DNA of 64,000 nucleotides, from NCBI GenBank assembly GCA_963761975.1, contig CAVXIR010000002.1:682001-746000 (forward strand). Direction: 5' to 3'. Source of the DNA: JAMQPK01 sp963761975 (GTDB taxonomy: Bacteria; Acidobacteriota; Vicinamibacteria; Vicinamibacterales; JAMQPK01). The position numbers were made by a program, and so were the translations under genes. How positions within the stretch are numbered: the first letter of the stretch is position 1; each line of letters opens with the position of its first letter. Of this stretch, positions 33,885 to 42,832 are shown piece after piece. The notes beneath the pieces were generated by a model that did not search any database, was not told where the DNA came from, and saw nothing but the letters and a program-made list of their open reading frames with translations.

Positions 33885-34107
33885 GTTCGTAAAGGCTCGT
33901 ATAGGTTCGTCAAGTTCGTCAAGTTCGTCAAGTTCGTGAAGTTCGTAGGTTCGTGAGGTTCGGGCGCGCTCCGCATGCGTCGCGCGCGAGAGAGAGCGCG
34001 CGAGCTACGAACCCACGAACTCACGAACCCTCGAACTCACGAACTGACGAACCTACGAACTTTACGAACCCGACGAACCTCAACGAACCTTCCGAACCTT
34101 CCGAACC
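33885..34107. repeat. Inverted array of AGTTCGTSA-type units (large hairpin spacer)
   Basis: From 33885 to 33962 there are about nine direct units of the AGTTCGTCA/AGGTTCGTGA kind. After a GC-rich centre (about 33963-34007, CGCGCGAGAGAGAGCGCGCG) come about eleven inverted units (ACGAACTCACGAACCCTCG ... CGAACCTTCCGAACC) to 34107. RNA from this spacer could fold into one long hairpin of roughly 80-100 nt per arm. It ends just before the lipB start. Confidence 0.85.
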
Positions 34108-34123
34108 CATAGATAATGAGATC

Positions 34124-34807
34124 GTGCGTTTTTTCGAAGTTCGGTGTCTTGGCAAGCTTCCGTATGCGGAAGCCAGCGAGATGCAGCGTGCGCTGGTCGA
34201 AGAACGCCGGGCCGGCCGCATCCCCGACCTCCTCCTGCTCCTCGAACATCCCCATGTCATTACGCTTGGCGTCAAAGTGGACGCCGCCAGGTCGCACCTC
34301 ACGGCTACGCCACAAGTGCTGGCGTCCAGACACGTGGAAGTACACGAATCGGGCCGGGGTGGTGACATCACCTACCACGGCCCAGGCCAACTCGTGGGGT
34401 ATCCGATCCTGGACCTTCGGCCCGATCGCTGCGATGTGCACAAATATGTGCGCGATCTCGAAGAAGTGATGATTCGCACGGCCGCCGACTTCGGGGTTCG
34501 AGGGGAGCGGATTGAGGGACTGACGGGCGCGTGGGTCGGGGCCGATAAACTGGGTGCCATTGGCGTACGCATTTCGCGCTGGATTACCAGTCACGGTTTT
34601 GCATTCAACGTGTCAACAGACCTCGATTACTTCAACCTGATCGTGCCCTGCGGCATCACCCGCGGTGGCGTCACCTCGCTTTCACGGGCAGTTGGCCGCC
34701 ACGTTTCTCTCGAAGAGGTCGTATCATCCATCGTGGGTCACTTTGGGGACGTCTTCGATCGGCGTGTGGTCGAACCCATGACGCAACGCGGACCGGGGAG
34801 CGACTAA
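34124..34807 (+). CDS. lipB: Octanoyl-[acyl-carrier-protein]:protein N-octanoyltransferase
   Basis: 227 residues; transfers octanoyl groups from ACP to apo-lipoyl domains, the first step of lipoate attachment. Motifs are LEHPHVITLG, the substrate loop ESGRGGDITYHGPGQLVGYP, the Lys in WVGADKLGAIGVRISRW, and the catalytic Cys in FNLIVPCGITRGGVTSL (about residue 180). The start is taken as GTG 34124 (VRFFEVRCLGKL); the open frame back to 33953 only translates the hairpin repeat spacer. No lipA is visible nearby. Confidence 0.9.
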   Translation: MRFFEVRCLGKLPYAEASEMQRALVEERRAGRIPDLLLLLEHPHVITLGVKVDAARSHLTATPQVLASRHVEVHESGRGGDITYHGPGQLVGYPILDLRPDRCDVHKYVRDLEEVMIRTAADFGVRGERIEGLTGAWVGADKLGAIGVRISRWITSHGFAFNVSTDLDYFNLIVPCGITRGGVTSLSRAVGRHVSLEEVVSSIVGHFGDVFDRRVVEPMTQRGPGSD

Positions 34808-34810
34808 GGC

Positions 34811-35533
34811 GTGCAGCGGATTTACCGCCCGACGTCGCTGACGCTGCTGGGTCTCGCCACGACCATCGCTGCGATCTCTGGCACAACCGGGTACATCATC
34901 GGCCGGGCGCCGGCGCTGCCGGCGGTGCTGCCGATTCACTTCGACAACGAGGGCGCCGCCGATCGATTCGTCCGCGCGTCCTATCTGATTGCGCTGGTGC
35001 CGGTCTGGATTCAGCTGACGCTCGCCCTCATATTCGGTGCGATCGCGGCGGTCCTGCTGTACCGAACGCAATTGCGTCGCAGCGCCGTGGAAGACAATTC
35101 CTCTCGTCAGCATCGCGAGCGCATGCTCATGACCGCCGAAGCGATCAGCCTGCTGACCGCCATCTGGGTGACATTTCAGGGGCTGCTGGCGGTCCGACTG
35201 ATCATCATGTGGCAGAGCATGTGCTGCGGTCTCGGCGGCGTCTACTACCTGGCGTTGGTGATTTCCGTGGTCCTGTCTGTGATCGTCGGCATCAGGGCCG
35301 GTGTCTATCTTCAATATCCGAAGCCGGTTATACGTCAGACCGAGGACATCCACTGGAAGTTTCGCGGCATCTACTTCAATCCTCAGGATCCGGCGCTATT
35401 TGTGCCCCTGAGGAGCGGCATGGGATGGACCATCAACTTCGGCCGCCCGCAAGCCCTTCTATTTCTAGGGGTTTTCCTGTTCGCGAGCATTTTTGCCCCT
35501 CTTATCATCATGAGGATGCTCCTCGGGGAATAA
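34811..35533 (+). CDS. Integral membrane protein, DUF1648/DUF5808-like
   Basis: 240 residues from GTG 34811, three nt after lipB. Four membrane helices are visible: about residues 12-32, 58-84, 110-136 region and 215-237, with one near 140-160. The first loop has LPIHFDNEGAADRF, the DUF1648 hallmark (LPxHxxxxG.xDR). The region before the last helix has DPALFVPLRSGMGWTINFGR, the DUF5808 hallmark. Such proteins resemble the membrane part of SdpI-type immunity or sensor proteins, but function cannot be assigned here. Confidence 0.7.
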   Translation: MQRIYRPTSLTLLGLATTIAAISGTTGYIIGRAPALPAVLPIHFDNEGAADRFVRASYLIALVPVWIQLTLALIFGAIAAVLLYRTQLRRSAVEDNSSRQHRERMLMTAEAISLLTAIWVTFQGLLAVRLIIMWQSMCCGLGGVYYLALVISVVLSVIVGIRAGVYLQYPKPVIRQTEDIHWKFRGIYFNPQDPALFVPLRSGMGWTINFGRPQALLFLGVFLFASIFAPLIIMRMLLGE

Positions 35534-35647
35534 AACCCCCGTCCCGGGTGTTCTTACCCATAGAAGGAAAAGCCGCTGAGCGGCACGGGGCAGTGGGGCC
35601 CCGTAAGCGAAGCGGCTGGAGCGGGGTAGGGGCCCCGCGACAAAAAA

Positions 35648-36244
35648 ATGGCACAGGTATCAACCACACGTAATCTGGTCGAGCGGCTGAAGGCCCACGA
35701 CCCGGCGGCCGTGGCGGACCTGTCCGACTCCTACGGGTCAAAGATCTACCAGCTCGCGTTCCGGTATCTCCGGAACCGCGAAGATGCCGAGGAAGTCGCG
35801 CAGGACGTGCTGCTGAAAGTGCATCAGAAGATCGACGCCTTTCGTGGCGACGCGGCGCTGTCGTCTTGGATTTATCGCATCACGTTCAACGCCGCCATGT
35901 CGCGGCTGCGCGAGTTCAAACAGCACCTGCCGAACGCGCCGGAGAACACAACGGACGAAGAGACCGGCCGGCCGGTGAAGCGGGAAATCGTCGACTGGTC
36001 ACCACTGGCCGACGAGGAGATGCTGCGGACCGAGATGCGGCAGGCGCTTGTCCGCGCGCTGAAGGACATGCCGCTGTTGTATCGGGCCCCGGTCATCCTG
36101 CGCGATGTGCAGGGCTTGACGACCGAAGAGGCAAGCGCCGTGCTTCACGTGAAGGAGCAGACGCTGAAGTCGCGCCTCCATCGCGGCCGGCTGATACTGC
36201 GCGAGCAGCTTTCCGACTTCGCCGGCGGACTGTCGCTGCATTAA
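35648..36244 (+). CDS. ECF-type RNA polymerase sigma factor
   Basis: 198 residues with region 2 (SKIYQLAFRYLRNREDAEEV AQDVLLKVHQKI, -10 recognition) and region 4 (LLYRAPVILRDVQGLTTEEA, then LHVKEQTLKSRLHRGRLILR, the -35 HTH). A linker of about 45 residues separates them. No anti-sigma factor gene (zinc-finger or membrane type) lies next to it; instead a strong hairpin and the convergent DUF885 gene follow. The ATG 35648 has only an A-run upstream (CGACAAAAAA), so its translation signal is weak. Confidence 0.9.
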   Translation: MAQVSTTRNLVERLKAHDPAAVADLSDSYGSKIYQLAFRYLRNREDAEEVAQDVLLKVHQKIDAFRGDAALSSWIYRITFNAAMSRLREFKQHLPNAPENTTDEETGRPVKREIVDWSPLADEEMLRTEMRQALVRALKDMPLLYRAPVILRDVQGLTTEEASAVLHVKEQTLKSRLHRGRLILREQLSDFAGGLSLH

Positions 36245-36253
36245 GCGTTCAAA

Positions 36254-36283
36254 CGTAGGGCTCAACTGAAGTTGAGCCCTACG
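36254..36283. repeat. GTAGGGC-headed hairpin (REP-like), copy 2; possible bidirectional terminator
   Basis: CGTAGGGCTCAACT (36254-36267) and AGTTGAGCCCTACG (36270-36283) form a perfect 14-bp inverted repeat. It lies between the convergent sigma-factor and DUF885 genes. Its first arm shares CGTAGGGC-CAAC with the 57.04 kb hairpin. Confidence 0.7.
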
Positions 36284-36298
36284 CTTAGTTACGGAGCC

Positions 36299-38248
36299 CT
36301 ACGGGCTAGTGAGGGCAAAGACGCCAAACGCGTCGCGGAAGAACGCGACGGGAACCGGGCCCATTTGCATGAAACTCTGGTGGAAGGCTCGTGCCGCGTA
36401 GGCAGTGCCCATATTCTTCCTGGTCCTCTCACGCAGCGCGATGATGGCATCCTTGCCCAGCAGATAGGCGATGGCCTGCGTGGGCCACTTTGAGTAACGG
36501 AAGATAGCTCCCTCTGCTCTGTCGCAGGCGGCACGCGCGTCTGCGTTGGTCATCGCGCAGGCTCCTGGGTAGAACTCGGCGTGTTCGACAAAATAGTCGC
36601 GCGCCTGACCAAACGTCATCCGTCCCGTGTGAATGCCGACGTCGACGCGCACTCGTACCGCGCGCAGCATCTGGCCCTGCAACTGATAGAGATATTCAGG
36701 AGCGGAATAAAAACCGTATGGCCGTCCCTCCGAGGGCTCGGCCATCAGCTCTTCTGCATACAAGCCCCAGCCTTCCGTTGCGAGCGAGTCGCTCCACATC
36801 GACGACGAATCTTCCACGGAACCCGGCGTCAGCCACCTGATGTTGGAGATTTGTGCGGCGTGCTGCGTCATGTACTTGAAGTGCCAGTCGTGACCGGGGA
36901 AACCCTCGTGGATGGCCGTATCGGCAATCGACGCGCGATGATTCAGCTTCAGCTTCGCCGGGTCATTGTCGGTCGGCGCGAGGTAGAAGCGCCCAACACC
37001 GGCCTTCTTGAACGGCGGTGCCGGATAGTACGCTGCGCCTGAGCCGCCTCTCAACACAAGTGGAGTAGGCAAGATGTCGAGCCTGTAATCCTGCGGGATA
37101 TCGAACATGGCCCGTTCGCGGCCGTACGCAACTGCACGCGACGCCGCGTCGCGATACCACCGAAACAGCTCGTCATCGTTTCTCGGTGAATCCTTGGCAA
37201 GGTGGGTAATGACGTCCCGCGTCGTCGCAGACTTCAGGCCGGCGTCCTTTGCGATCGTTGCAATGACGCCTTGAATGAGCCGCGAGTACCGTTCGACCTG
37301 TTGCCCGCCGTATTCGTAGAGCTCTCCCGCGCTTCGGGTATCGCCAAAGACATTCCGCACGCGCCACTCATACGCTTCCGTGCCGGCGGCGAACCGATCG
37401 GTCCTGTCCTGGTCGCCATAGGTCGATCTTAGAAACTCGGCGAACGCTTTCCAGGCGTCGCCGGCTCGCTCGCCGGCTTCCTTCAAACGAGGCAGTAACG
37501 CGTGGCCGAATGGCCGATTGCCGATTTCGTCGGTTGCGGTTTCAGGCAGCGTGCGACTGAAATAATCTACACTTGCGAGGCTGGCATTGATGCCGTTCCG
37601 CTCGACCATTCGCCAATCGGGCACATTGCCCGTGCGGTGGCCGGCGGACAGATTTGCGCGGGCGTTGTCGAGGTAGCCAGGAATCGCGAGAACTCGTGTG
37701 ACGAGCAGCTCCCACTCCTGTTCCGTGCCGCGCAGGCCGTTGCCGGTATCCTGCATCTGCTGCAAGTGCCAGTCGATGCCTCGAAACGGCTCCGCGACGT
37801 AGGTGTCCACTGCGCGCTGGTGATACTTCCTGACTTCGCTCTGGCGAATCAGGAATTTCAGCTGTGCATCCATCACGCGATGGTCGACCTTCAGATGCGG
37901 GGGAAGCGTGTCGACCGAGAGACCCTGGAGTTCCCGTTGCGTCTCTTTGTAGAACGCAAGCTCTCTCGACAAGGCGGCCTCTGAATAGTCCTTGAGCGCG
38001 CCGTTTGTGGATTGGAGGACATCGCTGTAGCCGTCGGCGCCCAGATAGGTCGACGTAACCGGGTTGTAGAGGAGGTGCCGAACGAAGTAGCGATCGCGCA
38101 GCGTTTCGAAGCGTGAGACGCTCGTTTCTGTCTCGATCCCAAACCCGACCGAGCACCCTCTTGCGCCGATACCCCTGTCGGCACCGGAAAAGCAGCCGTT
38201 CAGGATCAGACAAAGCGCGAGCACGCACTTCGTACGTCTTCTTTCCAC
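36299..38248 (-). CDS. DUF885 family lipoprotein (putative metallopeptidase-like)
   Basis: 649 residues beginning MERRRTKCVLALCLILNGCF; LNGC is a lipobox, so an inner- or outer-membrane lipoprotein is expected. The DUF885 domain fills the rest. The putative zinc motif is HEGFPGHDWHFKYM (about residue 430), the family's HExxPGH, and the downstream Glu lies in the FVEHAEFYPG region. DUF885 proteins are thought to be metal-dependent peptidases, with few characterised. Neighbouring genes also encode exported hydrolases. A convergent ECF sigma factor lies beyond a strong hairpin. Confidence 0.8.
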   Translation of the reverse strand: MERRRTKCVLALCLILNGCFSGADRGIGARGCSVGFGIETETSVSRFETLRDRYFVRHLLYNPVTSTYLGADGYSDVLQSTNGALKDYSEAALSRELAFYKETQRELQGLSVDTLPPHLKVDHRVMDAQLKFLIRQSEVRKYHQRAVDTYVAEPFRGIDWHLQQMQDTGNGLRGTEQEWELLVTRVLAIPGYLDNARANLSAGHRTGNVPDWRMVERNGINASLASVDYFSRTLPETATDEIGNRPFGHALLPRLKEAGERAGDAWKAFAEFLRSTYGDQDRTDRFAAGTEAYEWRVRNVFGDTRSAGELYEYGGQQVERYSRLIQGVIATIAKDAGLKSATTRDVITHLAKDSPRNDDELFRWYRDAASRAVAYGRERAMFDIPQDYRLDILPTPLVLRGGSGAAYYPAPPFKKAGVGRFYLAPTDNDPAKLKLNHRASIADTAIHEGFPGHDWHFKYMTQHAAQISNIRWLTPGSVEDSSSMWSDSLATEGWGLYAEELMAEPSEGRPYGFYSAPEYLYQLQGQMLRAVRVRVDVGIHTGRMTFGQARDYFVEHAEFYPGACAMTNADARAACDRAEGAIFRYSKWPTQAIAYLLGKDAIIALRERTRKNMGTAYAARAFHQSFMQMGPVPVAFFRDAFGVFALTSP

Positions 38249-38294
38249 TTTTTACTTCTTACTTCTTACTTCTAAATTTTTACTTTCCACTTTC
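38249..38294. repeat. TTACTTC pyrimidine-rich tandem repeat
   Basis: The 46-bp spacer contains ACTTCTTACTTCTTACTTCT and TTTTACTTTCCACTTTCC on the plus strand, strongly biased to pyrimidines. On the coding (minus) strand it is a purine-rich GAAGTAA array between the M28 stop and the DUF885 start, so it may serve as an unusual ribosome-loading region. Confidence 0.7.
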
Positions 38295-40136
38295 CTACGG
38301 CCTGTTCGTCAACTCGACCGTGGCCTTCACTTCTTTGCTGTCACGCAAGACGATCACCTCGACGCGATCGCCCGGCTTTTTTTCGCGCAGCGCGAACGTA
38401 AAGTCGTACAGCGTCTTGATTGACATGCCACCGAACGAGATCATGACGTCGCCTCCGCGGAAGCCCGCCTTTGCCGCAGGGCTGCCCGTGCGGACCTCGG
38501 CAAACTTCACCCCCTGGCCCTCATTCGCAAAATCGGGCACCGATCCGAAATAGGGCCCGTAGCCGGAAACTGCGCCAACGTTGCCGCTGGCGTGCGGATC
38601 CTGCGGCTGCACCGTCTCGACGAACTCGGGGCGGTTCGTGCGGTTTGACAGCTGCAACGCAAGGTTCAGCGCGAGGTCGGCGACGGCGGCGCCGCCGCGT
38701 GCGTCGATCTTCTCCCACGTGTCGCTGGGCCGGTGATAGTCGGAATGGAAGCCCGAGAAAAAGTTAACCGCCGGAATCTTCCTGAGCAGGAACGTGGCAT
38801 CGTCGCTCGCGCCGGCGCCGGGTCCTCCGCGCAGTGCCCTCAGATTCAGCGGGCTGAGGCTTTCGGCCGCCTTCAGGTCGTCTTCGATCGATGGGGCGTT
38901 TGCGAGGCCGTCCACCATGATCCGGCCGCCCGCACGGCCGATCATGTCGAGGTTGACCATTGCGATGGTTTTATCGAGTGGCGACGTGGGGTGGTTCACG
39001 TAGTACGACGAGCCGAGCAGGCCGTGCTCCTCACCTGCGAATGTCATGAAGATTACGCTGCGCCTGAAATCCTTGCGCGCTTCGACCGCCGCTCTCGCCA
39101 TTTCGATCACCGCCGCCGTGCCCGACGCGTTGTCGTCGGCGCCATGATGAATCTGACCCGTCGTGTTCTGTGACATCGAGAAGCGGCCGCTTCGGCCGAG
39201 ATGATCGTAGTGCGCCCCCACCACGACGGTTTCGGCCTGCAGCGTGGGATCGCTGCCTTTCAGGATGCCGATCACGTTGCGAACGGGTCGTCGCACTTTC
39301 GACGTGCGATCGACCGCTCGAACCGTGATGTCGTCGAGCGTGCGTGATTTCGGCGCGAAGTCGCGATCGATCTCATCCGACACGGTATCCAGGTTCAATC
39401 GGGTTCCGAGGGCGCGCTGCACCAGATCACGCGACACGTGAAAGACGGGAAGCCCGTATTCCTCTGCCTGCGGCTCGCGCAGCCATCGACGGAACCGCTC
39501 GACAGCCGGCCGATGATTGGGGTCGTCCACAATCAACATGGCCTTGGCGCCGTGATTCCGCGCGACTTCGACCTTGCGCATCATCGTGGAGTGGGTGGTG
39601 TTGGTCTGGCCTTCGAAGGCACTGCGCGCGTCGTTTTCCTGAGGTTCGTGCGTGAAGATCAGCACCGCCTTGTCAGCCGCATCGATTCCGGAATAGTCGT
39701 CGTAACGTAGCGACGGCGCCGAGATTCCGTAGCCCGCAAAGACAACGGGCAAGGTGACGGCCGGAGACGACTCGTCGCGCGAGGTTGAGATGAGCTGATA
39801 GTCGCGCCCGATTTCGAAGGTGACTGAGCTGCGGCCGCCCACCTGCAGCGTGACCGAATTGCCGGTCTCGACTGACAGACCGGTCGTCATCTCGAAGCCC
39901 TGAAAGAACGTCCCGTTGTCGCCCGCAGGCTCGAGACCCACTTCCTTGAATTTCGCGGCGATGTATTGCGCGGCGGCCTCGAGGCCGGGCCCGCCGTTTC
40001 CGCGTCCCTCGAGATCGTCCGATGCGAGAAACTTGACGTGCTCGAGATATGTTTTGGGGTCAACCCGCCGCGGATCTGCGCCCGTAGAGATAGCGAATAA
40101 CGAGACGATCAGCACGACGGCAGAGGAACGTTTCAT
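38295..40136 (-). CDS. Exported M28 family zinc aminopeptidase with PA and PDZ domains
   Basis: 613 residues with a signal peptide (MKRSSAVVLIVSLFAISTGA). The M28 zinc ligands are visible in order: His and Asp in VVGAHYDHLGR and HHGADDNASGTAAV, Glu-Glu in FMTFAGEEHGLLGS, Asp in VNLDMIGR, and His in FFSGFHSDYHRPSDTW. A protease-associated insert (about residues 120-240) precedes the catalytic core. A C-terminal PDZ domain (about 520-610: VKFAEVRTGSPAAKAGFRGG DVMISFGGMSIKTLYDFTFA) ends the protein. It is probably a periplasmic or secreted exopeptidase. Its ATG overlaps the stop of the LDH/MDH-like gene (ATGA). Confidence 0.9.
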   Translation of the reverse strand: MKRSSAVVLIVSLFAISTGADPRRVDPKTYLEHVKFLASDDLEGRGNGGPGLEAAAQYIAAKFKEVGLEPAGDNGTFFQGFEMTTGLSVETGNSVTLQVGGRSSVTFEIGRDYQLISTSRDESSPAVTLPVVFAGYGISAPSLRYDDYSGIDAADKAVLIFTHEPQENDARSAFEGQTNTTHSTMMRKVEVARNHGAKAMLIVDDPNHRPAVERFRRWLREPQAEEYGLPVFHVSRDLVQRALGTRLNLDTVSDEIDRDFAPKSRTLDDITVRAVDRTSKVRRPVRNVIGILKGSDPTLQAETVVVGAHYDHLGRSGRFSMSQNTTGQIHHGADDNASGTAAVIEMARAAVEARKDFRRSVIFMTFAGEEHGLLGSSYYVNHPTSPLDKTIAMVNLDMIGRAGGRIMVDGLANAPSIEDDLKAAESLSPLNLRALRGGPGAGASDDATFLLRKIPAVNFFSGFHSDYHRPSDTWEKIDARGGAAVADLALNLALQLSNRTNRPEFVETVQPQDPHASGNVGAVSGYGPYFGSVPDFANEGQGVKFAEVRTGSPAAKAGFRGGDVMISFGGMSIKTLYDFTFALREKKPGDRVEVIVLRDSKEVKATVELTNRP

Positions 40137-40981
40137 TGCAATACCTCATCGACGACAACCTTGTCACGCCCGGTCAGGACCGGCGACGTGACGCGCTCGA
40201 GCCCGGCCGATCCAATGGCGACAGGCCAGGCGCACACGGGCGCCTTCGTTCCATTATCGCGATCGAGCGACACGAACGCACTGAAGATGCGGCGCGATCC
40301 GCCGACCACCGCTTCACAGAATAAAGCAGCCGCAGTGCCGAGCGCTCCGGCACCGGGTGGCCACAACCCATGAAGCCGTCTTTCGATCTGACGGAGCTGC
40401 GGCGGGCTCAACAGCGTGGAAATGCTGTGCCCTCCCACTGACGCGTCGCCCCAGGGAATCGCCACTCGATCGGGCGGCCGTCCCAGGACCGTCAGCGCCA
40501 CCTGGTTCGACACGCCGCGCGTTTCGAGGGCGACCAGGGCACGGGCAGTGGCGGCGTGCGATTCTGGCGCCGATCCGACCACGCGGCGTCGCGAGACGCC
40601 CAGCTCATCAAAGCCCTGCTGCATCAACAGGCGCTGTCCCGCGCCCGCGCAAATCAGGACCGATCGATCCAGGCTGCCGCTTTTGGCCAGCCGCCGGAGC
40701 AGCGCCAGTCCCGTTTCGCCGGCCCATTCCGTTGCGGTGTCGGCGCCATCGGCAAGCACGATGGCTGACGCCCCATTTGCAGCTGCCAGGTCGGCTGCGC
40801 CTTCAATCCGCGTATCTGAACGGGAGATGGCACCGGATTGCATCAGATCGAGCGCTTTGCCGGCTGCGATCGAGTCCCTTTCGTCGATCAGGCGGACGAT
40901 ATCGACACGCGCACGCGCCGCGAGCGCCCGAGCCACAGCTCCGCCAATCTCGCCCGCGCCGATAATCGCAACCAGGGACAT
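40133..40981 (-). CDS. LDH/MDH-fold protein with atypical active site
   Basis: 282 residues. The N-terminal Rossmann motif is clear (VAIIGAGEIGGAVARALAAR, acidic residue after beta-2 in VRLIDERDS), as is the early helix AGKALDLMQSG of lactate/malate dehydrogenases. The catalytic elements are hard to find. The R-x-D-L-L loop reads ATEWAGETGLALLRRL; the region for LDSxRFR reads SAPESHAATARAL; and the GxHGD catalytic His site reads LGRPPDRVAIPWGDASVGGH, without His-Gly-Asp. It is shorter than typical (about 310). It may be a divergent dehydrogenase or an inactive homologue. It is translationally coupled to the M28 peptidase. Confidence 0.65.
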   Translation of the reverse strand: MSLVAIIGAGEIGGAVARALAARARVDIVRLIDERDSIAAGKALDLMQSGAISRSDTRIEGAADLAAANGASAIVLADGADTATEWAGETGLALLRRLAKSGSLDRSVLICAGAGQRLLMQQGFDELGVSRRRVVGSAPESHAATARALVALETRGVSNQVALTVLGRPPDRVAIPWGDASVGGHSISTLLSPPQLRQIERRLHGLWPPGAGALGTAAALFCEAVVGGSRRIFSAFVSLDRDNGTKAPVCAWPVAIGSAGLERVTSPVLTGRDKVVVDEVLQ

Positions 40982-41038
40982 TCGACGGACATTATTACTC
41001 GCCTTCGCGAAGGCGGCCGCGTGCGGCTCGTGACGTCG

Positions 41039-42154
41039 TTAGTGCCCCTTCAGCCATTCGGGCGGATCCGATTTCGTCCTGCCGCCGCGCTTCAATTCCT
41101 CGCGCATGTCGGGATTGCTCAGGGGATTGCTGAGCGCGGGATTGGTGAGGAACTTGTCGTCGGTCAGCGTCTCGAGAAACGCGACCAGATCCGCCGTTTC
41201 CGAGGGCGAAATGACGAACCCGCGCACTTTGTCGCTCTTGGGCCGCGGGTGGCGTCCGCCGGCGGCGTAGTGCGCAACGACCTCGGTCAACGTCGCGAGG
41301 CTGCCGTCATGCATGTAAGGTGCGGTCACGGCGATATTGCGAAGCGTCGGGGCGCGGAATTTGGCAGGCGTGGCGGCGACACCGGTGTCGTGGAAAAACG
41401 CCTCAGGGTCGGACGGCATCGCACCGGTAAACATCGTGGGTCCCGATATGTTCACGCTGCCGTGGCATTCGCTGCAACGAAGTTTGTCGGAGAAAAACAA
41501 AGCAACCCCGCGTTTCGCCGACGCAGACATGCCGCGGTGATCGTCCTGGTAAAGGTACCGATCGAAAGCCGAATCGCCCGAGACCAGCACTCGCTCGAAC
41601 GAGGCGATCGCCCTGACGATATTCGGCAGTGTGACGGGCGCGTTCTCGCCGGGGAACGCCGAACGAAACCGTTCTCCATATGCGCGATCGATCTCGAACC
41701 GTGCCAGCACTTCCGCTTCGTTGTCTTTCAGGCCCATCTCGACGGGGTGCTCGTTGGTCATCGGCACCTCCATCTGCGACTCGAGGCTCCATCGCCGATC
41801 CTCCCACCCGAACGACGCGTTGTACACCACGTTGGCGAGCGACATGCTCGAGCGCGGGTGTATGCCGCCGGTCGACCCGATCGCCCGGTCGAGCCCATCG
41901 GTGAAGGCGAGCGCCTGTTGATGACAGCTGGCGCACGAGTAGGTGCCATTTCCGGAGAGTTGCGGATCGTAGAACAGGAACCGTCCCAGCTCGACCTTCG
42001 CCTCTGTGAGCGGGTTGTCGACAGGAACGTTGGGGACCGGGAACCATCGCGGCAGTCGGGTCGAGAAAAATGCCGACACCGACGGCTGCGCCGCCGCAGG
42101 CCACGCGATGACGACGACGAGAATGAGGCCCGCCAGGCCCAGCCAGTACTTCAC
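41039..42154 (-). CDS. Di-haem cytochrome c peroxidase family protein (MauG/MbnH-like)
   Basis: 371 residues with a signal peptide (MKYWLGLAGLILVVVIAWPA AAQ) and two CxxCH haem sites: SCASCHQQALAF (about residue 75) and LRCSECHGSVN (about 232). A Met/His-containing region is seen at APYMHDGSLATL. The motif LGRFLFYDPQLSGNGTYSCA and a HPRSSMSLANVVYN stretch are typical of the MauG/MbnH-like group, whose members oxidise Trp or Tyr residues of partner proteins or act as peroxidases. No MbnP-like partner gene is adjacent. The next gene on the strand is a TPR protein. Confidence 0.85.
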   Translation of the reverse strand: MKYWLGLAGLILVVVIAWPAAAQPSVSAFFSTRLPRWFPVPNVPVDNPLTEAKVELGRFLFYDPQLSGNGTYSCASCHQQALAFTDGLDRAIGSTGGIHPRSSMSLANVVYNASFGWEDRRWSLESQMEVPMTNEHPVEMGLKDNEAEVLARFEIDRAYGERFRSAFPGENAPVTLPNIVRAIASFERVLVSGDSAFDRYLYQDDHRGMSASAKRGVALFFSDKLRCSECHGSVNISGPTMFTGAMPSDPEAFFHDTGVAATPAKFRAPTLRNIAVTAPYMHDGSLATLTEVVAHYAAGGRHPRPKSDKVRGFVISPSETADLVAFLETLTDDKFLTNPALSNPLSNPDMREELKRGGRTKSDPPEWLKGH

Positions 42155-42160
42155 GTCGCG

Positions 42161-42799
42161 CTATTTCCAATCGGGCGAATTGTGCCCCAGGTTCAACACG
42201 GTCGCGGCGAGCGTGTCACGCTCCTGCACCCATGTCTCGAATGCACTCAACGTGGCGGTATCGACGCCCGCGGGTTCGACGCGACGGGTGGTGACCCACG
42301 CTTTCATCGCCTTCATCAGCACCGTGCTGGCTATGCGGTCGTTCACGAACAGCTGCATGTAGGCCTGCTTCGCGTCCTCGAGACGATTCACGCTCAGGTA
42401 GGCTTCAGCCCGATACTCGATCGCCTCGGAAGACGAGGGTGCGAGCTTCAGAGCTTGCTCGTAGCTCTCGAGCGCTCGGTCATAGCGGCCCAGCTTTCGA
42501 TGGGAGTAGCCGGCGCTCGTGTGCGCGCGATAATTGTCCGGCGTCAGTTTGACCGCCGTCTGAAAATCCTTCAGCGCCGCCTCGTAGTCCTTGCGCGCTT
42601 GCTTCGGATTCTTCGTCTCGATCTCGTCGGCCTTCGCGAGGCGTTTCAGTCCGCTGTTCATGGCGTCAGCGGCAAGCGCTTCGGGCGACTTCTTCGGAGC
42701 CGACGTTTCTTCGGTCTTCGGACGGATGGCCCGCAGCCCGGTGCCGGAAAGAACGACCACTGCCAGCGCCGCGACGAACGACGCCACTTTTCGTGACAT
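42161..42799 (-). CDS. Exported TPR protein
   Basis: 212 residues from ATG 42799, with GGGAG upstream; the frame extending to 43648 is a shadow of the divergent gene. A signal peptide (MSRKVASFVAALAVVVLSGTGL) is followed by a Lys/Glu-rich helix and at least two TPR units (AALKDFQTAVKLTPDNYRAH; AGYSHRKLGRYDRALESYEQ ALKLAPSSSEAIEYRAEAYL). A C-terminal helical part follows (FETWVQERDTLAATVLNLGH). It is probably periplasmic and protein-binding. It precedes the di-haem cytochrome by only 6 nt, so a shared operon and an assembly or scaffold role are plausible. Confidence 0.8.
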   Translation of the reverse strand: MSRKVASFVAALAVVVLSGTGLRAIRPKTEETSAPKKSPEALAADAMNSGLKRLAKADEIETKNPKQARKDYEAALKDFQTAVKLTPDNYRAHTSAGYSHRKLGRYDRALESYEQALKLAPSSSEAIEYRAEAYLSVNRLEDAKQAYMQLFVNDRIASTVLMKAMKAWVTTRRVEPAGVDTATLSAFETWVQERDTLAATVLNLGHNSPDWK

Positions 42800-42832
42800 T
42801 GCAGGCTCCCTCTGTGATGCTATTGTAGCCGT

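Noticed and set aside
33885..34107. CRISPR-like array
   Set aside because: Units are 7-10 bp, imperfect and without spacers of constant length; no cas genes are present.
33953..34123. N-terminal extension of LipB
   Set aside because: It would only translate the hairpin repeat spacer; the family N terminus begins at GTG 34124.
40838..42796. Plus-strand open frame of 652 codons
   Set aside because: It is antisense to the LDH/MDH-like, di-haem cytochrome and TPR genes, Arg/His-rich and without any domain pattern; long antisense frames are common at this GC.
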